A stretch of DNA of 64,000 nucleotides from an uncultured Eisenbergiella sp. (lineage in GTDB: Bacteria; Bacillota; Clostridia; Lachnospirales; Lachnospiraceae): contig CANQVD010000006.1 of NCBI GenBank assembly GCA_947627215.1, positions 1 to 64,000 of the forward strand. The letters are read 5' to 3'. Below are positions 25,006-33,940 of the stretch, one piece after another. Under the pieces are notes generated by a model. That model had not been told where the DNA came from. It did no database searches and was given only the letters and a program-made list of their open reading frames with translations. A program made the translations under genes and the position numbers. Every line of letters begins with the position of its first letter. Position 1 is the first letter of the stretch.

Positions 25006-26106
25006 TTATCTTCCAAATGCTTTGATCCGATCTACAATTTTATCGACATCATTCATCGTAAGGCTGGGATGCAGGGGAATGTTGATCCCTGTTTCATTTA
25101 AAAGCTCACTATTCGGCAAAACCGCTTTACTTTTATATACTGCGTTCAAATGAAGCGGATGATATCTCAATGTCGTATATATTTCATTCTCAAACAGATA
25201 TTTTGCCAACTCATCACGTCTCGGCACTCGAATAAAGTAGGTAAAATAAGAATGCCTGTCTCCCTGTTTCGCGTCCTGAGGCGTTTCAATCCAATCCACA
25301 TTCCGGAATGCATCCTGATAAATGTCCCATATCTTCTTCCTATATGCCTGTAGTTCGTCGAGCTTTCCCAGTTGCGCCAGCCCGATGCCTGCAGCAATAT
25401 CAGAAGGATTCATTTTGATAAAAGGCTCTACGATATTATATTCCCACCAACGCTCCTTTCCATGCGTAGAGGCTTCAAAACCGGACTTTCCGATCCCGCA
25501 GTACCGCAGCACGCTCGCCCTTTCAATCCGCTTTGGATCTTTCGCGACGACACCGCCCCCTTCCCCCATGGAAAGGTTCTTCACTGCGTCAAAGCTATAT
25601 ACGCCGGCGTCGCCGATGGTGCCGCATGCCCTTCCCTTGTATACGGAATCCACAGCATGACAGGCATCTTCAATAACCGGATAGCCTAACTCTAAAATAG
25701 GATCCAAATCTACAGGAAGCCCGGCATAATGCACCACCATAACCGCACTTGTATTCTCTGTGATATGAGATTTGATCGTTTCCGCAGTCACATTCTGTGA
25801 TTCCAGATCCACATCACAAAATACCGGGACACAACCCGCCAGCATAACCACTTGCGCACAGGACACCCAGGTAAATGACGGAATGATCACTTCACTCCCC
25901 TTGGGCAATTCCAGCAATGTAAGCGCCATGTAGAGACCATTAGACCCGCTGTCAACAAGAACAAACCTGTCCTTACCGAGCCGTTTCGCCATTTGGGCTT
26001 CAAAAGCCTTGGTTTTTGGACCCATCCCCATCCATTGATTATTGATGCTTTCCGCGATCTGCGCGATTTCCTCCTGGCCTACCTTGGAGCCAAAAACATT
26101 AATCAT
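25006..26106 (-). CDS. DegT/DnrJ/EryC1/StrS-family PLP sugar aminotransferase
   Basis: 366 aa from ATG 26106 (MINVFGSKVGQEEI), preceded by AGGAGA 8 nt upstream. The PLP-site Lys is in YSFDAVKNLSMGEGG, and FVLVDSGSNGLYMAL, VIIPSFTWVSCAQ and VIEDACHAVDS are classic DegT motifs. It makes an amino sugar from a keto-deoxy-nucleotide sugar. It overlaps the GNAT acetyltransferase by 8 nt, which suggests aminated then N-acetylated product, for example a dTDP-4-amino-4,6-dideoxyhexose. Which carbon is aminated cannot be read here. It differs clearly from the FdtB-like enzyme at 43967. Confidence 0.9.
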   Translation of the reverse strand: MINVFGSKVGQEEIAQIAESINNQWMGMGPKTKAFEAQMAKRLGKDRFVLVDSGSNGLYMALTLLELPKGSEVIIPSFTWVSCAQVVMLAGCVPVFCDVDLESQNVTAETIKSHITENTSAVMVVHYAGLPVDLDPILELGYPVIEDACHAVDSVYKGRACGTIGDAGVYSFDAVKNLSMGEGGGVVAKDPKRIERASVLRYCGIGKSGFEASTHGKERWWEYNIVEPFIKMNPSDIAAGIGLAQLGKLDELQAYRKKIWDIYQDAFRNVDWIETPQDAKQGDRHSYFTYFIRVPRRDELAKYLFENEIYTTLRYHPLHLNAVYKSKAVLPNSELLNETGINIPLHPSLTMNDVDKIVDRIKAFGR

Positions 26107-26653
26107 GTTGATTCTCCTCATCAATAATTTCTATCTCTATGTCCGGAATATCCTTCTGCGCGATACCCATAATATAATACTCTTTTTCCTTCCAAATAGC
26201 AAGCCCGCATTTTTCATACCATGCAACCGCAGGATTATCTTTCAGAACATCGCATTTAATACGCACCCCCGGAAAGCGCAATTTAATATAATTCAGCATC
26301 AGAGACATCGCCTCTCTCATGGAGGCAGTCCCCCTACTCCTTTGCCCCCTGATGATATTGTACAGATCTACAGTTTCGGCGTCCTTCCTCCGGAATGCCA
26401 TGCATCCAATTGCATGATAGCGATTCTCTTCCGTTTCATCCTTCAGCACCTCCTCAACCATAAACATATTGTCATCGGGTCTGTGCCGATAGCCTTCATA
26501 CCACTTCAACTGCTGCTCCGGAGATATCAATTCCTGATAAAAAAAACTGTGCCGATTGGCATTTTTCCAGATGCGCAGCGTTTCCACATCCCGTGATGTG
26601 ATCGTTCTAATGTAAAAACAGGATTCTTTTGTGTCCTTCGCAATAATTTTCAT
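26099..26653 (-). CDS. GNAT-family N-acetyltransferase
   Basis: 184 aa. The acetyl-CoA loop is QRSRGTASMREAM (Q-x-x-R-G-x-A type), preceded by the VDLYNII strand and followed by IKCDVLKDNPAVAWYEKCGL, the GNAT C-terminal pattern. The N-terminal RTITSRDVETLRIWKNANRH and FYQELISPEQQLKWYE resemble PseH/RimJ-like sugar N-acetyltransferases. The overlap with the aminotransferase gene downstream indicates a shared pathway: acylation of the amino group installed by that enzyme. Cytoplasmic. Confidence 0.85.
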   Translation of the reverse strand: MKIIAKDTKESCFYIRTITSRDVETLRIWKNANRHSFFYQELISPEQQLKWYEGYRHRPDDNMFMVEEVLKDETEENRYHAIGCMAFRRKDAETVDLYNIIRGQRSRGTASMREAMSLMLNYIKLRFPGVRIKCDVLKDNPAVAWYEKCGLAIWKEKEYYIMGIAQKDIPDIEIEIIDEENQHD

Positions 26654-26656
26654 CCG

Positions 26657-28465
26657 CTATTCTCCAAATACCTCCTTTTTGCTCCTTCTCATGGCCTTTC
26701 CATTCTTGATTTCATATATCGTATCACAATTCCGGATCGTACTGAGTCTGTGCGCAATAATAATCAGTGTTTTATCTCCATGCAGCCGGTCTATCGCATC
26801 CATCAGCGCACTTTCCGTTTCTCCATCCAACGCAGATGTCGCCTCATCCAGTACCAGGATCTCCGGGCTGTGATATAACGCCCGGGCGATCGCAATTCGC
26901 TGCCTTTGTCCTCCCGAAAAACGGATCCCCCGTTCACCCACCATGGTATCCAAACCGGCAGGAAGATGCATGACAAACTCCTTCAACTGCGCTTTTTCCA
27001 GTGCGCTCCATACCGCTTCATCACTGACCTCTTCAGGTCCCAGTCCGAATGTTACATTGCTTCGAATCGTATCATCAATCAAAAAAACGCTTTGCGGTAC
27101 ATATCCGATGATTCTGCTCCAGTTTTTCGGCATCGCGAAAATATCGGCACCATCCATATACACACTTCCCTGCTCTGGCTTCAGTAATCCCAGAATAATA
27201 TCTGCAAGCGTTGTTTTTCCCGCTCCGGACGACCCGATAAACGCTACAGCCTCTCCTCTTCGAATGCGCAGGGATAATCCGCGAATCACCCAGTCATCGG
27301 AGCTCTCATATTTCCAACTGACATTTTCCAGCCGAAGTTCCCTCTCAAAATCCAGATCATCCAAAGAAATCTCCAGTTTCTCCAAACGCTCTCGTTCCCG
27401 TTGGTAATATTCCCGAAACATTTCCTCATATCGATTAAACCCTTCCATATCCGCATAAGCCGTCTCAACGGAAGGCCGAAAATATACCAGCGTCTGAAAA
27501 TATCCTGCGCACTTAGATACAGACGGCAAAATCCGAAAGGCCGCCACTGCAAAAACAGAGAGCTGCGGAATAAAATCCCCTACGTCTACTCCCATTTGAA
27601 TGCGCACACACACGATCCCAATGATTCCTGCCACACATATTGTTTCGATGATCTTCTCAGGCAGCATCGAGATGATATTATAAACGATCGTCGTCTTCGT
27701 TACTTTTTTCGTTGCCGTTTGAAAAGCCCGAATAAAATAGGAACTCCTCTGCATTACCTGAATATCTTTATTCCCTGTGATCGGCTCGTAAAGATATTTA
27801 TACTGTTCTTCTCGAGCCTCCCGGGAGATCACTCCGTATTCGCTCAGCCTTTTCTTAAATCCAAGTGTCACAAGCAAAAAACACAACAGACATATCGTCA
27901 GTACACCCGCTGCCATAAATAGATCAGAGTATGCAAGAAGCACCGCAAGAAAAACAATAGTAGCCCCCTCGGCTACCAATTGATACAAAACATTTATCGT
28001 ATCATATACACAATTTGAATCATTCTGAATCGCCTGAATGATTGCCGCGCTTGTGGTTGTTATAAAATAAGAATACGGACGATTTAAATAAGCTGTCAGC
28101 AATCTAATGGAGAGATTCTCATGAAAATGACACCGGAATCTTGTCTGAATATCTCCTGCCACAATTAAATATATATTTTTAAAAAGATAAATCAAAATAA
28201 TTCCCGTTCCAACAACCACGATCACCAGGTTAGGATCTGTAATATGAAGTATATGAAGCACAGGAGCAATATATCGATTTCCCATTATCCGTTCCGGTGC
28301 CATTACCGCCTGAACAAACGGCAGAATCGCTGATACCCCCAGCATCTGTACCAGCGCACACCCAAGCCCCAGAAGGAACAGACCCCAAAGCTGTTGCTTC
28401 TGCTTCTGTGTCATAATATAATTTATTTGTCCTATGATTCGAAAAAATGTATTGATATCTCTCAT
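26657..28465 (-). CDS. ABC exporter half-transporter fused to ATPase (PglK-like lipid-oligosaccharide flippase candidate)
   Basis: 602 aa. Six transmembrane helices fall within residues about 20-310, then the ATPase: Walker A GSSGAGKTT, Q-loop YVPQSVFL, signature SGGQRQRIAIARAL, Walker B ILVLDEATSALD and H-loop IIIAHRLST. It resembles the genes at 39916 and 61520 in the same positions (IRSNVTFG versus IRRNIAFG, QMGVDVGDFIP), so the three are paralogues. In glycan loci such proteins flip lipid-linked oligosaccharides (PglK type) or export. A homodimer is expected. It lies 3 nt upstream of the GNAT start. Confidence 0.9.
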   Translation of the reverse strand: MRDINTFFRIIGQINYIMTQKQKQQLWGLFLLGLGCALVQMLGVSAILPFVQAVMAPERIMGNRYIAPVLHILHITDPNLVIVVVGTGIILIYLFKNIYLIVAGDIQTRFRCHFHENLSIRLLTAYLNRPYSYFITTTSAAIIQAIQNDSNCVYDTINVLYQLVAEGATIVFLAVLLAYSDLFMAAGVLTICLLCFLLVTLGFKKRLSEYGVISREAREEQYKYLYEPITGNKDIQVMQRSSYFIRAFQTATKKVTKTTIVYNIISMLPEKIIETICVAGIIGIVCVRIQMGVDVGDFIPQLSVFAVAAFRILPSVSKCAGYFQTLVYFRPSVETAYADMEGFNRYEEMFREYYQRERERLEKLEISLDDLDFERELRLENVSWKYESSDDWVIRGLSLRIRRGEAVAFIGSSGAGKTTLADIILGLLKPEQGSVYMDGADIFAMPKNWSRIIGYVPQSVFLIDDTIRSNVTFGLGPEEVSDEAVWSALEKAQLKEFVMHLPAGLDTMVGERGIRFSGGQRQRIAIARALYHSPEILVLDEATSALDGETESALMDAIDRLHGDKTLIIIAHRLSTIRNCDTIYEIKNGKAMRRSKKEVFGE

Positions 28466-28480
28466 TTCCCACAGTCCTGA

Positions 28481-29320
28481 TTATATTCCGTTCCAGTGTC
28501 TTCGCAATTTTCTGATAATAAATCCCTTTATTTCCGTTTGCAGAATTTTAACCTGCTTTGGCACTGGGACCGTATAGAAAAGGAATTCCATTTTTTTAAT
28601 TTTCTTTCCTTCATATTTCCGGAAATAAAACAATAATCGGTCTTCCGAACAATCCACAATATCACACATATTCCCAGTAAGCATTGTGGAAGCATGTTTA
28701 TGGCCATCAAACAAAAATGCTTTCACACATGCAAAATCTCTTACGCTCAGATATTCCTTTCGGTCCTCCTCATAATAAGCAGGGACAAAATAGAAAATCT
28801 CCCCTCCATAGTCACCAAGAAATTTCGTCAAATCACAATACGGATTTCCAAGTTCTTTTGCAATATGATACTGGCCAGAAAAATTCAGGCAATAGCCTGC
28901 TTTTAACATAATTGCCGAAAGCACAGCCATATATCCCCCGGCCGAACTTCCCACAGTTATTACCCGATAATGATTCGTCAGTTCCTTTAACAATGTAATT
29001 ACTTTGTCAATTGTATTAATCTTGCTGTTAATTCCTTTTGAATACCAACACTTATAAATATCCCTGACATAAATGATCCGGCCAGCCACATCGGGGATAC
29101 GCGAATTCTTTACAACCCACTTCCATTCATATCGGTTCTTTTCCAGAATTTGCGTCCTGAAAACTGCCTCGGTATCTGGATAATATAAACCGTTGCTGGA
29201 AAAGAAGATATAACAGATATTCGAATCTGCGCCAGTATCTATACAGCAATAATTTTTTTGATCATAGGCTTCCCGTAATAAGGGATTCTCCCAATCACGT
29301 ATATCAAACTTTTCTGTCAT
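28481..29320 (-). CDS. Alpha/beta-hydrolase-like protein of polysaccharide locus
   Basis: 279 aa from ATG 29320, with AGAGGGG close upstream; overlaps the end of the GT2 gene by 17 nt. The central VITVGSSAGGYMAVLSAIM is a serine nucleophile elbow (G-S-S-A-G-G), and LFDGHKHASTML may provide the catalytic His. CYIFFSSNGLY forms the first strand region. No signal peptide or membrane helix. The fold suggests an esterase, a deacylase or an Asp2-like acyl-transfer enzyme acting on the glycan or its precursor. I do not recognise a characterised family member. Confidence 0.6.
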   Translation of the reverse strand: MTEKFDIRDWENPLLREAYDQKNYCCIDTGADSNICYIFFSSNGLYYPDTEAVFRTQILEKNRYEWKWVVKNSRIPDVAGRIIYVRDIYKCWYSKGINSKINTIDKVITLLKELTNHYRVITVGSSAGGYMAVLSAIMLKAGYCLNFSGQYHIAKELGNPYCDLTKFLGDYGGEIFYFVPAYYEEDRKEYLSVRDFACVKAFLFDGHKHASTMLTGNMCDIVDCSEDRLLFYFRKYEGKKIKKMEFLFYTVPVPKQVKILQTEIKGFIIRKLRRHWNGI

Positions 29321-30296
29321 AAGACCCCTCTTTACCACTTTGTAAGTGTCGTTCTCTGCATATCTTCCACAGCAGCATTTCTATATATGCTGCAGTTGCC
29401 CTGCAAAATGTAGCCAAAGAATTTTTTCGAAATATCCGGTTTACCTCCATGGGTTCCATATAACAATATGAAAAATTTCTGTTCCGATCAATCCGTATAT
29501 CCATGGGGTCATACAGATCATTCAAAAGACAATTGACGCCGCTTCCATCATACCCCCAATTACGAACTTTCTGTAACTTGGGGCAAACTGCATACTTATC
29601 ATTTAAAACCATATATATTTTCAACGTCATATCAATAACTGGTATCTGTCCATCCGGCAGACGATACATCCCCGTCCTTCTCAATATCACATTTTGCAAC
29701 GCATACACCAATTCATAATCATATTGATATATCTTTAAAAGCATCCTCCAACTGCTGGCTATATTCAAAAAACTTTCTCTTGTAATCTCCTTTTCATATG
29801 TCTTCATTTTCCGGACCCACGTTCCATATCCCCATGCACTGAAATTATGAGATAAAACAACATTTGAATCATCCTCATCCTTCTCCTCCGCTGCTCCACT
29901 TGCGCACACCGCAACGACTCTGTCATCATTTTCAAAAAGCTCCAGACCCTTGTCAATATACTCTATAAAATTTGGCGACAGTTCATTATCATCTTCAATA
30001 TAAATATATCTGTCATATCTTTCCGCTACATAAGATCTCAAAAACTGAATATTCCCATATACACCGAGATTCTTCTTTTGAAAAAAAAACTTAAGATTTA
30101 AAAATCCTGCTACGCCATCTCTCAGATAAGCGCATATTTTCTGATACCCATCACGATATTTGTCTTCAGGAGGATAATCAACCGAAATAATAAGAGGAGT
30201 GTACTCCGCCCATGCATTATCCTGCAATGAACGAATACATCTTTTTAAATGTTCAATTCTATTTAATGTTGGAATAATAATCGGTGCATATATCAT
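29304..30296 (-). CDS. Glycosyltransferase, GT2-like (GT-A)
   Basis: 330 aa. APIIIPTLNRIEHLKRCIRS opens the fold, and YIYIEDDNELSPNFIEYI carries the EDDN metal site. SHNFSAWGYGTWVRKMK and PVIDMTLKIYMVLND follow in the acceptor half. Without a classical ED-box, it belongs to a divergent GT2 or GNT-I-like group that uses EDD. No transmembrane helix is obvious. It overlaps the hydrolase-like gene downstream and starts 34 nt after the GT8-like gene. Confidence 0.82.
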   Translation of the reverse strand: MIYAPIIIPTLNRIEHLKRCIRSLQDNAWAEYTPLIISVDYPPEDKYRDGYQKICAYLRDGVAGFLNLKFFFQKKNLGVYGNIQFLRSYVAERYDRYIYIEDDNELSPNFIEYIDKGLELFENDDRVVAVCASGAAEEKDEDDSNVVLSHNFSAWGYGTWVRKMKTYEKEITRESFLNIASSWRMLLKIYQYDYELVYALQNVILRRTGMYRLPDGQIPVIDMTLKIYMVLNDKYAVCPKLQKVRNWGYDGSGVNCLLNDLYDPMDIRIDRNRNFSYCYMEPMEVNRIFRKNSLATFCRATAAYIEMLLWKICRERHLQSGKEGSYDRKV

Positions 30297-30330
30297 TGAA
30301 TAGAATCTCCGTCATGACCTTTATCCGTAA

Positions 30331-31164
30331 TTATTTTCTGATTTTTTCCTTCCACTTTATTATTTTTTCTTTCAAGGGCACTTTATATTCACTCCCTCCA
30401 AGCTCAAGCCACAAAGCATAATACCTTTCCCACTCTTCATTTCGAAGACCTTCCCAGAATTTAGGCCTTCCAGCCGCGTGAATGACAGAAGCGTTCTGAT
30501 AATCCTTTCGGGGAGATGCCACATATTTTTCCGAACATAAACACTCATACTTAATATTATATTTTTGAAGCATCATGGAAAAAATGCACTGTTCCGGAAG
30601 ATCAATATAGGAACTGTATTTTAATGTGGCCTCATTACACCACCGATAATACTCCATATAATCTCCAATTGTTCTGTTTAATACAAATAAAGGCGTTGTC
30701 ACCCCTTTCTGGTCCAGATCAATCCCTTCTATCTGCAGCATTTTGCCTTCCTCCAGGAACATATCCCGTAAGGATCCGTCAGCTTCTACCAACTGTAAGG
30801 CTGCAGGAGACTCCTTTAACTCATGTAAATCTTTCAGAATTACAACATCATAATCCGTCCAGATAACACAATCATATTCTCTCAGAAGCTGCAAACATTC
30901 ATACTTGCAAAAAACCATTGGGGAAAAATATCGTATAGAACGATTCTTTCTTCTATCCAGCCAGCTTATTTTAAAATGATATCGGTAAAACTTAGTTGGA
31001 AACACAGAAGAAATAATGGCTCTGTCTCTTCTGGACAAGCCATCATGAAATACGATCAGTTCTTCTCCCAGCTTAGCTGCCCTGTCTTTAATATTGAGCG
31101 CTAAAACCCCTATGGCTGCTGCATCTTTATGCGTTCCACCTGTCACAACTGCAGTCTTGTTCAT
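30331..31164 (-). CDS. GT8-like glycosyltransferase
   Basis: 277 aa from ATG 31164 (MNKTAVVTGGTHKDAAAIGV), with AAAGGA upstream. CVIWTDYDVVILKDLHEL places DYD (104-106) at the metal site. VTTPLFVLNRTIGDYMEYY, LPEQCIFSMML and VIHAAGRPKFWEGL follow the GT8 order: acceptor strand, D/E-Q motif, then HAxG-KFW equivalent to H-G-KPW. The family assignment is therefore good although overall divergence is strong. It lies 34 nt downstream of the GT-D-like gene. Confidence 0.78.
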   Translation of the reverse strand: MNKTAVVTGGTHKDAAAIGVLALNIKDRAAKLGEELIVFHDGLSRRDRAIISSVFPTKFYRYHFKISWLDRRKNRSIRYFSPMVFCKYECLQLLREYDCVIWTDYDVVILKDLHELKESPAALQLVEADGSLRDMFLEEGKMLQIEGIDLDQKGVTTPLFVLNRTIGDYMEYYRWCNEATLKYSSYIDLPEQCIFSMMLQKYNIKYECLCSEKYVASPRKDYQNASVIHAAGRPKFWEGLRNEEWERYYALWLELGGSEYKVPLKEKIIKWKEKIRK

Positions 31165-31198
31165 TTCACATCCTTTACCATTTGGTAAACATCCAAAT

Positions 31199-32122
31199 CT
31201 ACCAATAACATCCGTTTTCCACAATCTGAGCATTCCTGCATTGTTCCGACGTCCCCGGCCGAACCCAGTACTCATTATACATTTTTTGAATCAAATCATT
31301 GTGATCCCAGCGACTGCCCATAATACCAAAAAGCAGTTGCGTCGCACCTCCCAAATGCACCGCCTGCTTTCCCATTTTCTTCGCTTCTATCGCCAAGGGC
31401 ATCCCGTACGCTCCACATCCAATGATCGCAATATCAAAATCAATGCGACGCATCTCGGACTTCATATAATCAAGAGCTTCAAACCATGTCGTAAACCTTT
31501 TATCCTTTTCTCCAGCGATCGTTTGTACAGCCTTTAAAGTCTTTAATTCGAAATCCGGCAGAACTTCCTGATTCTGAAACAGAAGAGTTCTCCGTGCATA
31601 CTGCTTTTGAATACTTTCCTCAAATGGATGGATCACTAATACCTTTTTGCCCTTTATTTCCTTTGACCATGGTTCCGCAAACACATATGGTTCCAGCGCG
31701 ACCAAATGTGTTAATTGGGTGTCCGGCATATACTCACCAATAACATATTCTTCTAAAGAAGAAAACCATACCCCAAGCAAATCTATTTCATGAATCATAT
31801 TAAGCAACAATTCAACAAAATAATCTATCTTTTTTGCATCGTTTGGAAAAAATCCGGATAAAGTATATAAATTATGATCATTATTTTTATATATCCTGTG
31901 GTTTTTATGCGCCTCACGGCTTAATATCACACTCAATTCGGTGGAGCCAAATCTGCAAGCAGCAAAAGGAAGTCCAGCATTAATTAACTGGCCAATCCTC
32001 CTGTTTCCCGCATCTGCGTCCCACAACTTTCTGCCAGCATAACACATTATTTCTCGTTTTAAAACTCTTCTATTTATTAATTCTGATATCTTTCGCAGAC
32101 AATAGTAATCCCACTTATTCAT
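31199..32122 (-). CDS. GT-D-like (DUF1792-related) putative glycosyltransferase
   Basis: 307 aa from ATG 32122, preceded by GGGAG. FAACRFGSTELSVILS corresponds to the FCRFGDGEF site of GT-D enzymes, with the acidic Asp replaced by Ser but the Glu kept. The C-terminal FDIAIIGCGAYGMPLAIEAK and AVHLGGATQLLFGIMG resemble the VILGPAG and DIGHL parts of the fused enzyme at 20987. The middle EPWSKEIKGKKVLVIHPF fits a Rossmann strand. I read it as a divergent member of the GT-D clan. Its donor is unknown, and the altered metal motif leaves activity open. Confidence 0.65.
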   Translation of the reverse strand: MNKWDYYCLRKISELINRRVLKREIMCYAGRKLWDADAGNRRIGQLINAGLPFAACRFGSTELSVILSREAHKNHRIYKNNDHNLYTLSGFFPNDAKKIDYFVELLLNMIHEIDLLGVWFSSLEEYVIGEYMPDTQLTHLVALEPYVFAEPWSKEIKGKKVLVIHPFEESIQKQYARRTLLFQNQEVLPDFELKTLKAVQTIAGEKDKRFTTWFEALDYMKSEMRRIDFDIAIIGCGAYGMPLAIEAKKMGKQAVHLGGATQLLFGIMGSRWDHNDLIQKMYNEYWVRPGTSEQCRNAQIVENGCYW

Positions 32123-32168
32123 TTTAGCTCCCAAGTTTTTCCGGCCGGCTCATCATGATCTTTGCCGC

Positions 32169-33134
32169 TTATTGTAAATAATGCTCATATAAATAATCCT
32201 GCATATTCCGATATTCCTGCACACGCTGAAAATTGTCCAAAACTGCAGGCAGCCTTCTTTTATATTCATTCATCGTACACTGCCGTAAAACATCTTCCAA
32301 TTTATCCAGATCCTTTTCTGTAATGGAAATGATCCCATCAGTATTGAAAAAATCACCAATTTTTTTCGCCCCTAAATAAACCGGTATTGTCTGCGCAGCA
32401 AAACAATTCGTAATTTTCTCCGTAAAATAATATTCCCTCTGATCATTTTCAATAATGATTGAGAACCGATATTTTTTTAATACATTTTCAAGTTCAACAT
32501 ATCCCTCTCCGATCGCTCTGCCAAATACATCGGCCAAATTTTTCTTATAACACTCCTGCGCCGCTTTTATTCTCTTTTTATGCATTTTACACATCACTTT
32601 ATCGGAGGATAAAAAGGATATGTCTTTCTCCTTCCCCATATATGCATTTTCATCAAGCTTCTTTTCTTTTTCCATATACCATGGTGCCGCCCAACATGGA
32701 TAAAAATATGCATTTGATATAGAATTAAGAATCTCTTCATCAAAGGAAAATATTTTGTCAAAATCACATTCCAATCCCTTATGACGGATAAAGATATTAT
32801 AATCATCCGGAACAATAGCGCGGGATTCCACAAGCATCCCATACTTTATAACCGGCTCTCCTATTGTTTTGAGCATGGCATTATGCGTATAAAAATGCGT
32901 CTTTAGTCCATATGCATACCGATCCCAGATAAAATACTTTCCAGTATTCTTATAGGGATTTGCTGCGAAATGAACGTCTCTCATAAAATAAAAATTATAA
33001 GGGCGTCCATTTTCATTATAAACTAATGGTTCCTCACTGCTCATAGGAGTCCAATAATCATACAAGGGTTTACGGATTTTCCAATTTCCGACTATCGGAG
33101 TTGTTTTTGATTTGATGTAGCCTTTTATATCCAC
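32169..33134 (-). CDS. GT10 (alpha-1,3-fucosyltransferase-like) glycosyltransferase
   Basis: 321 aa, GTG start with GAGG 7 nt upstream. The C-terminal donor domain shows the GT10 signature: YRFSIIIENDQREYYFTEKI, then NCFAAQTIPVYLGA, matching the F-x-ENS-x4-Y-x-TEK-...-PVYxG consensus for GDP-fucose binding. The N-terminal domain has the usual FIWDRYAYG and IFIRHKGLECDFDKIFSFD. Length is right for bacterial GT10. It predicts a GDP-Fuc (or related 6-deoxyhexose) donor, but no GDP-Fuc synthesis genes occur in this window. Confidence 0.85.
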   Translation of the reverse strand: MDIKGYIKSKTTPIVGNWKIRKPLYDYWTPMSSEEPLVYNENGRPYNFYFMRDVHFAANPYKNTGKYFIWDRYAYGLKTHFYTHNAMLKTIGEPVIKYGMLVESRAIVPDDYNIFIRHKGLECDFDKIFSFDEEILNSISNAYFYPCWAAPWYMEKEKKLDENAYMGKEKDISFLSSDKVMCKMHKKRIKAAQECYKKNLADVFGRAIGEGYVELENVLKKYRFSIIIENDQREYYFTEKITNCFAAQTIPVYLGAKKIGDFFNTDGIISITEKDLDKLEDVLRQCTMNEYKRRLPAVLDNFQRVQEYRNMQDYLYEHYLQ

Positions 33135-33149
33135 ACCTTAACCTCACTT

Positions 33150-33929
33150 TCATCTGATATAAATAATTTTATACAATATATGCAGCACCTTCGCACTCCA
33201 TTTTCCCCTTCGCAGCCAATTTACAAATGCAAATAACCAATATCCTCCCGCCAAATGCGTTTTGATACACCGACAGACTTCCTGATCCGACAGCACTCGA
33301 TTTTTAATACTGATACTCTCTTCTGAAAGAGAATATTCGCATATCACCAGGTTGCTCGCCTGAAACTTGTATCCCGCCTTCTTCATCCGCAACATCCATT
33401 CCCGGTCAGCACAAATTTTATAACTGATATCAAACCCCTTTTCCAGGCATTCGCGTTTTGCAAATATCGCCTGATGGTTAATACAGTCTCCAAGCAAATA
33501 ATAAAACTTTGAGGCACAAAACTGTGTATAGCTTCTTTGCCGCACAGAATCATCCGGATATCGATACAAAATATGCCCATACGCGATATCCGTCGCGTTT
33601 TGTCTGAGAAATACCGCCATTCTTCTAACTACATGAACATCAATAAATACATCCCCGGCATTTAAGAACTGAATATAATCTCCTTCCGCCATGGCAATCC
33701 CTTTATTCATAGCATCATAAATTCCCTTATCCGGTTCTGACACCCAATTTATTCGTTTATCATTCTCGTATTTTCGAATTATCGATAATGTTCCATCAGA
33801 AGATGCTCCATCCACAATAATGTATTCCAGATTGTCATAATCCTGCGATAACACAGATCGAACCGTGTCTTCCATGACTTTTTCCGCATTATAGCATACT
33901 GTAATAACCGATATCCGGATTGTTTCCAT
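33150..33929 (-). CDS. Glycosyltransferase family 2
   Basis: 259 aa. ISVITVCYNAEKVMEDTVRS, YIIVDGASSDGTLSII, WVSEPDKGIYDAMNKGI and YIQFLNAGDVFIDV are the signature of the small WcaA/PgaC-like GT2 group (GIYDAMNKG in particular). INHQAIFAKRECLEKGFD and ICADREWMLRMKKAG give the acceptor/ED site. It closely resembles the GT2 at 59487 in order and motifs. Cytosolic. It lies 15 nt from the GT10 downstream. Confidence 0.92.
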   Translation of the reverse strand: METIRISVITVCYNAEKVMEDTVRSVLSQDYDNLEYIIVDGASSDGTLSIIRKYENDKRINWVSEPDKGIYDAMNKGIAMAEGDYIQFLNAGDVFIDVHVVRRMAVFLRQNATDIAYGHILYRYPDDSVRQRSYTQFCASKFYYLLGDCINHQAIFAKRECLEKGFDISYKICADREWMLRMKKAGYKFQASNLVICEYSLSEESISIKNRVLSDQEVCRCIKTHLAGGYWLFAFVNWLRRGKWSAKVLHILYKIIYIR

Positions 33930-33940
33930 ATATGAACCCT

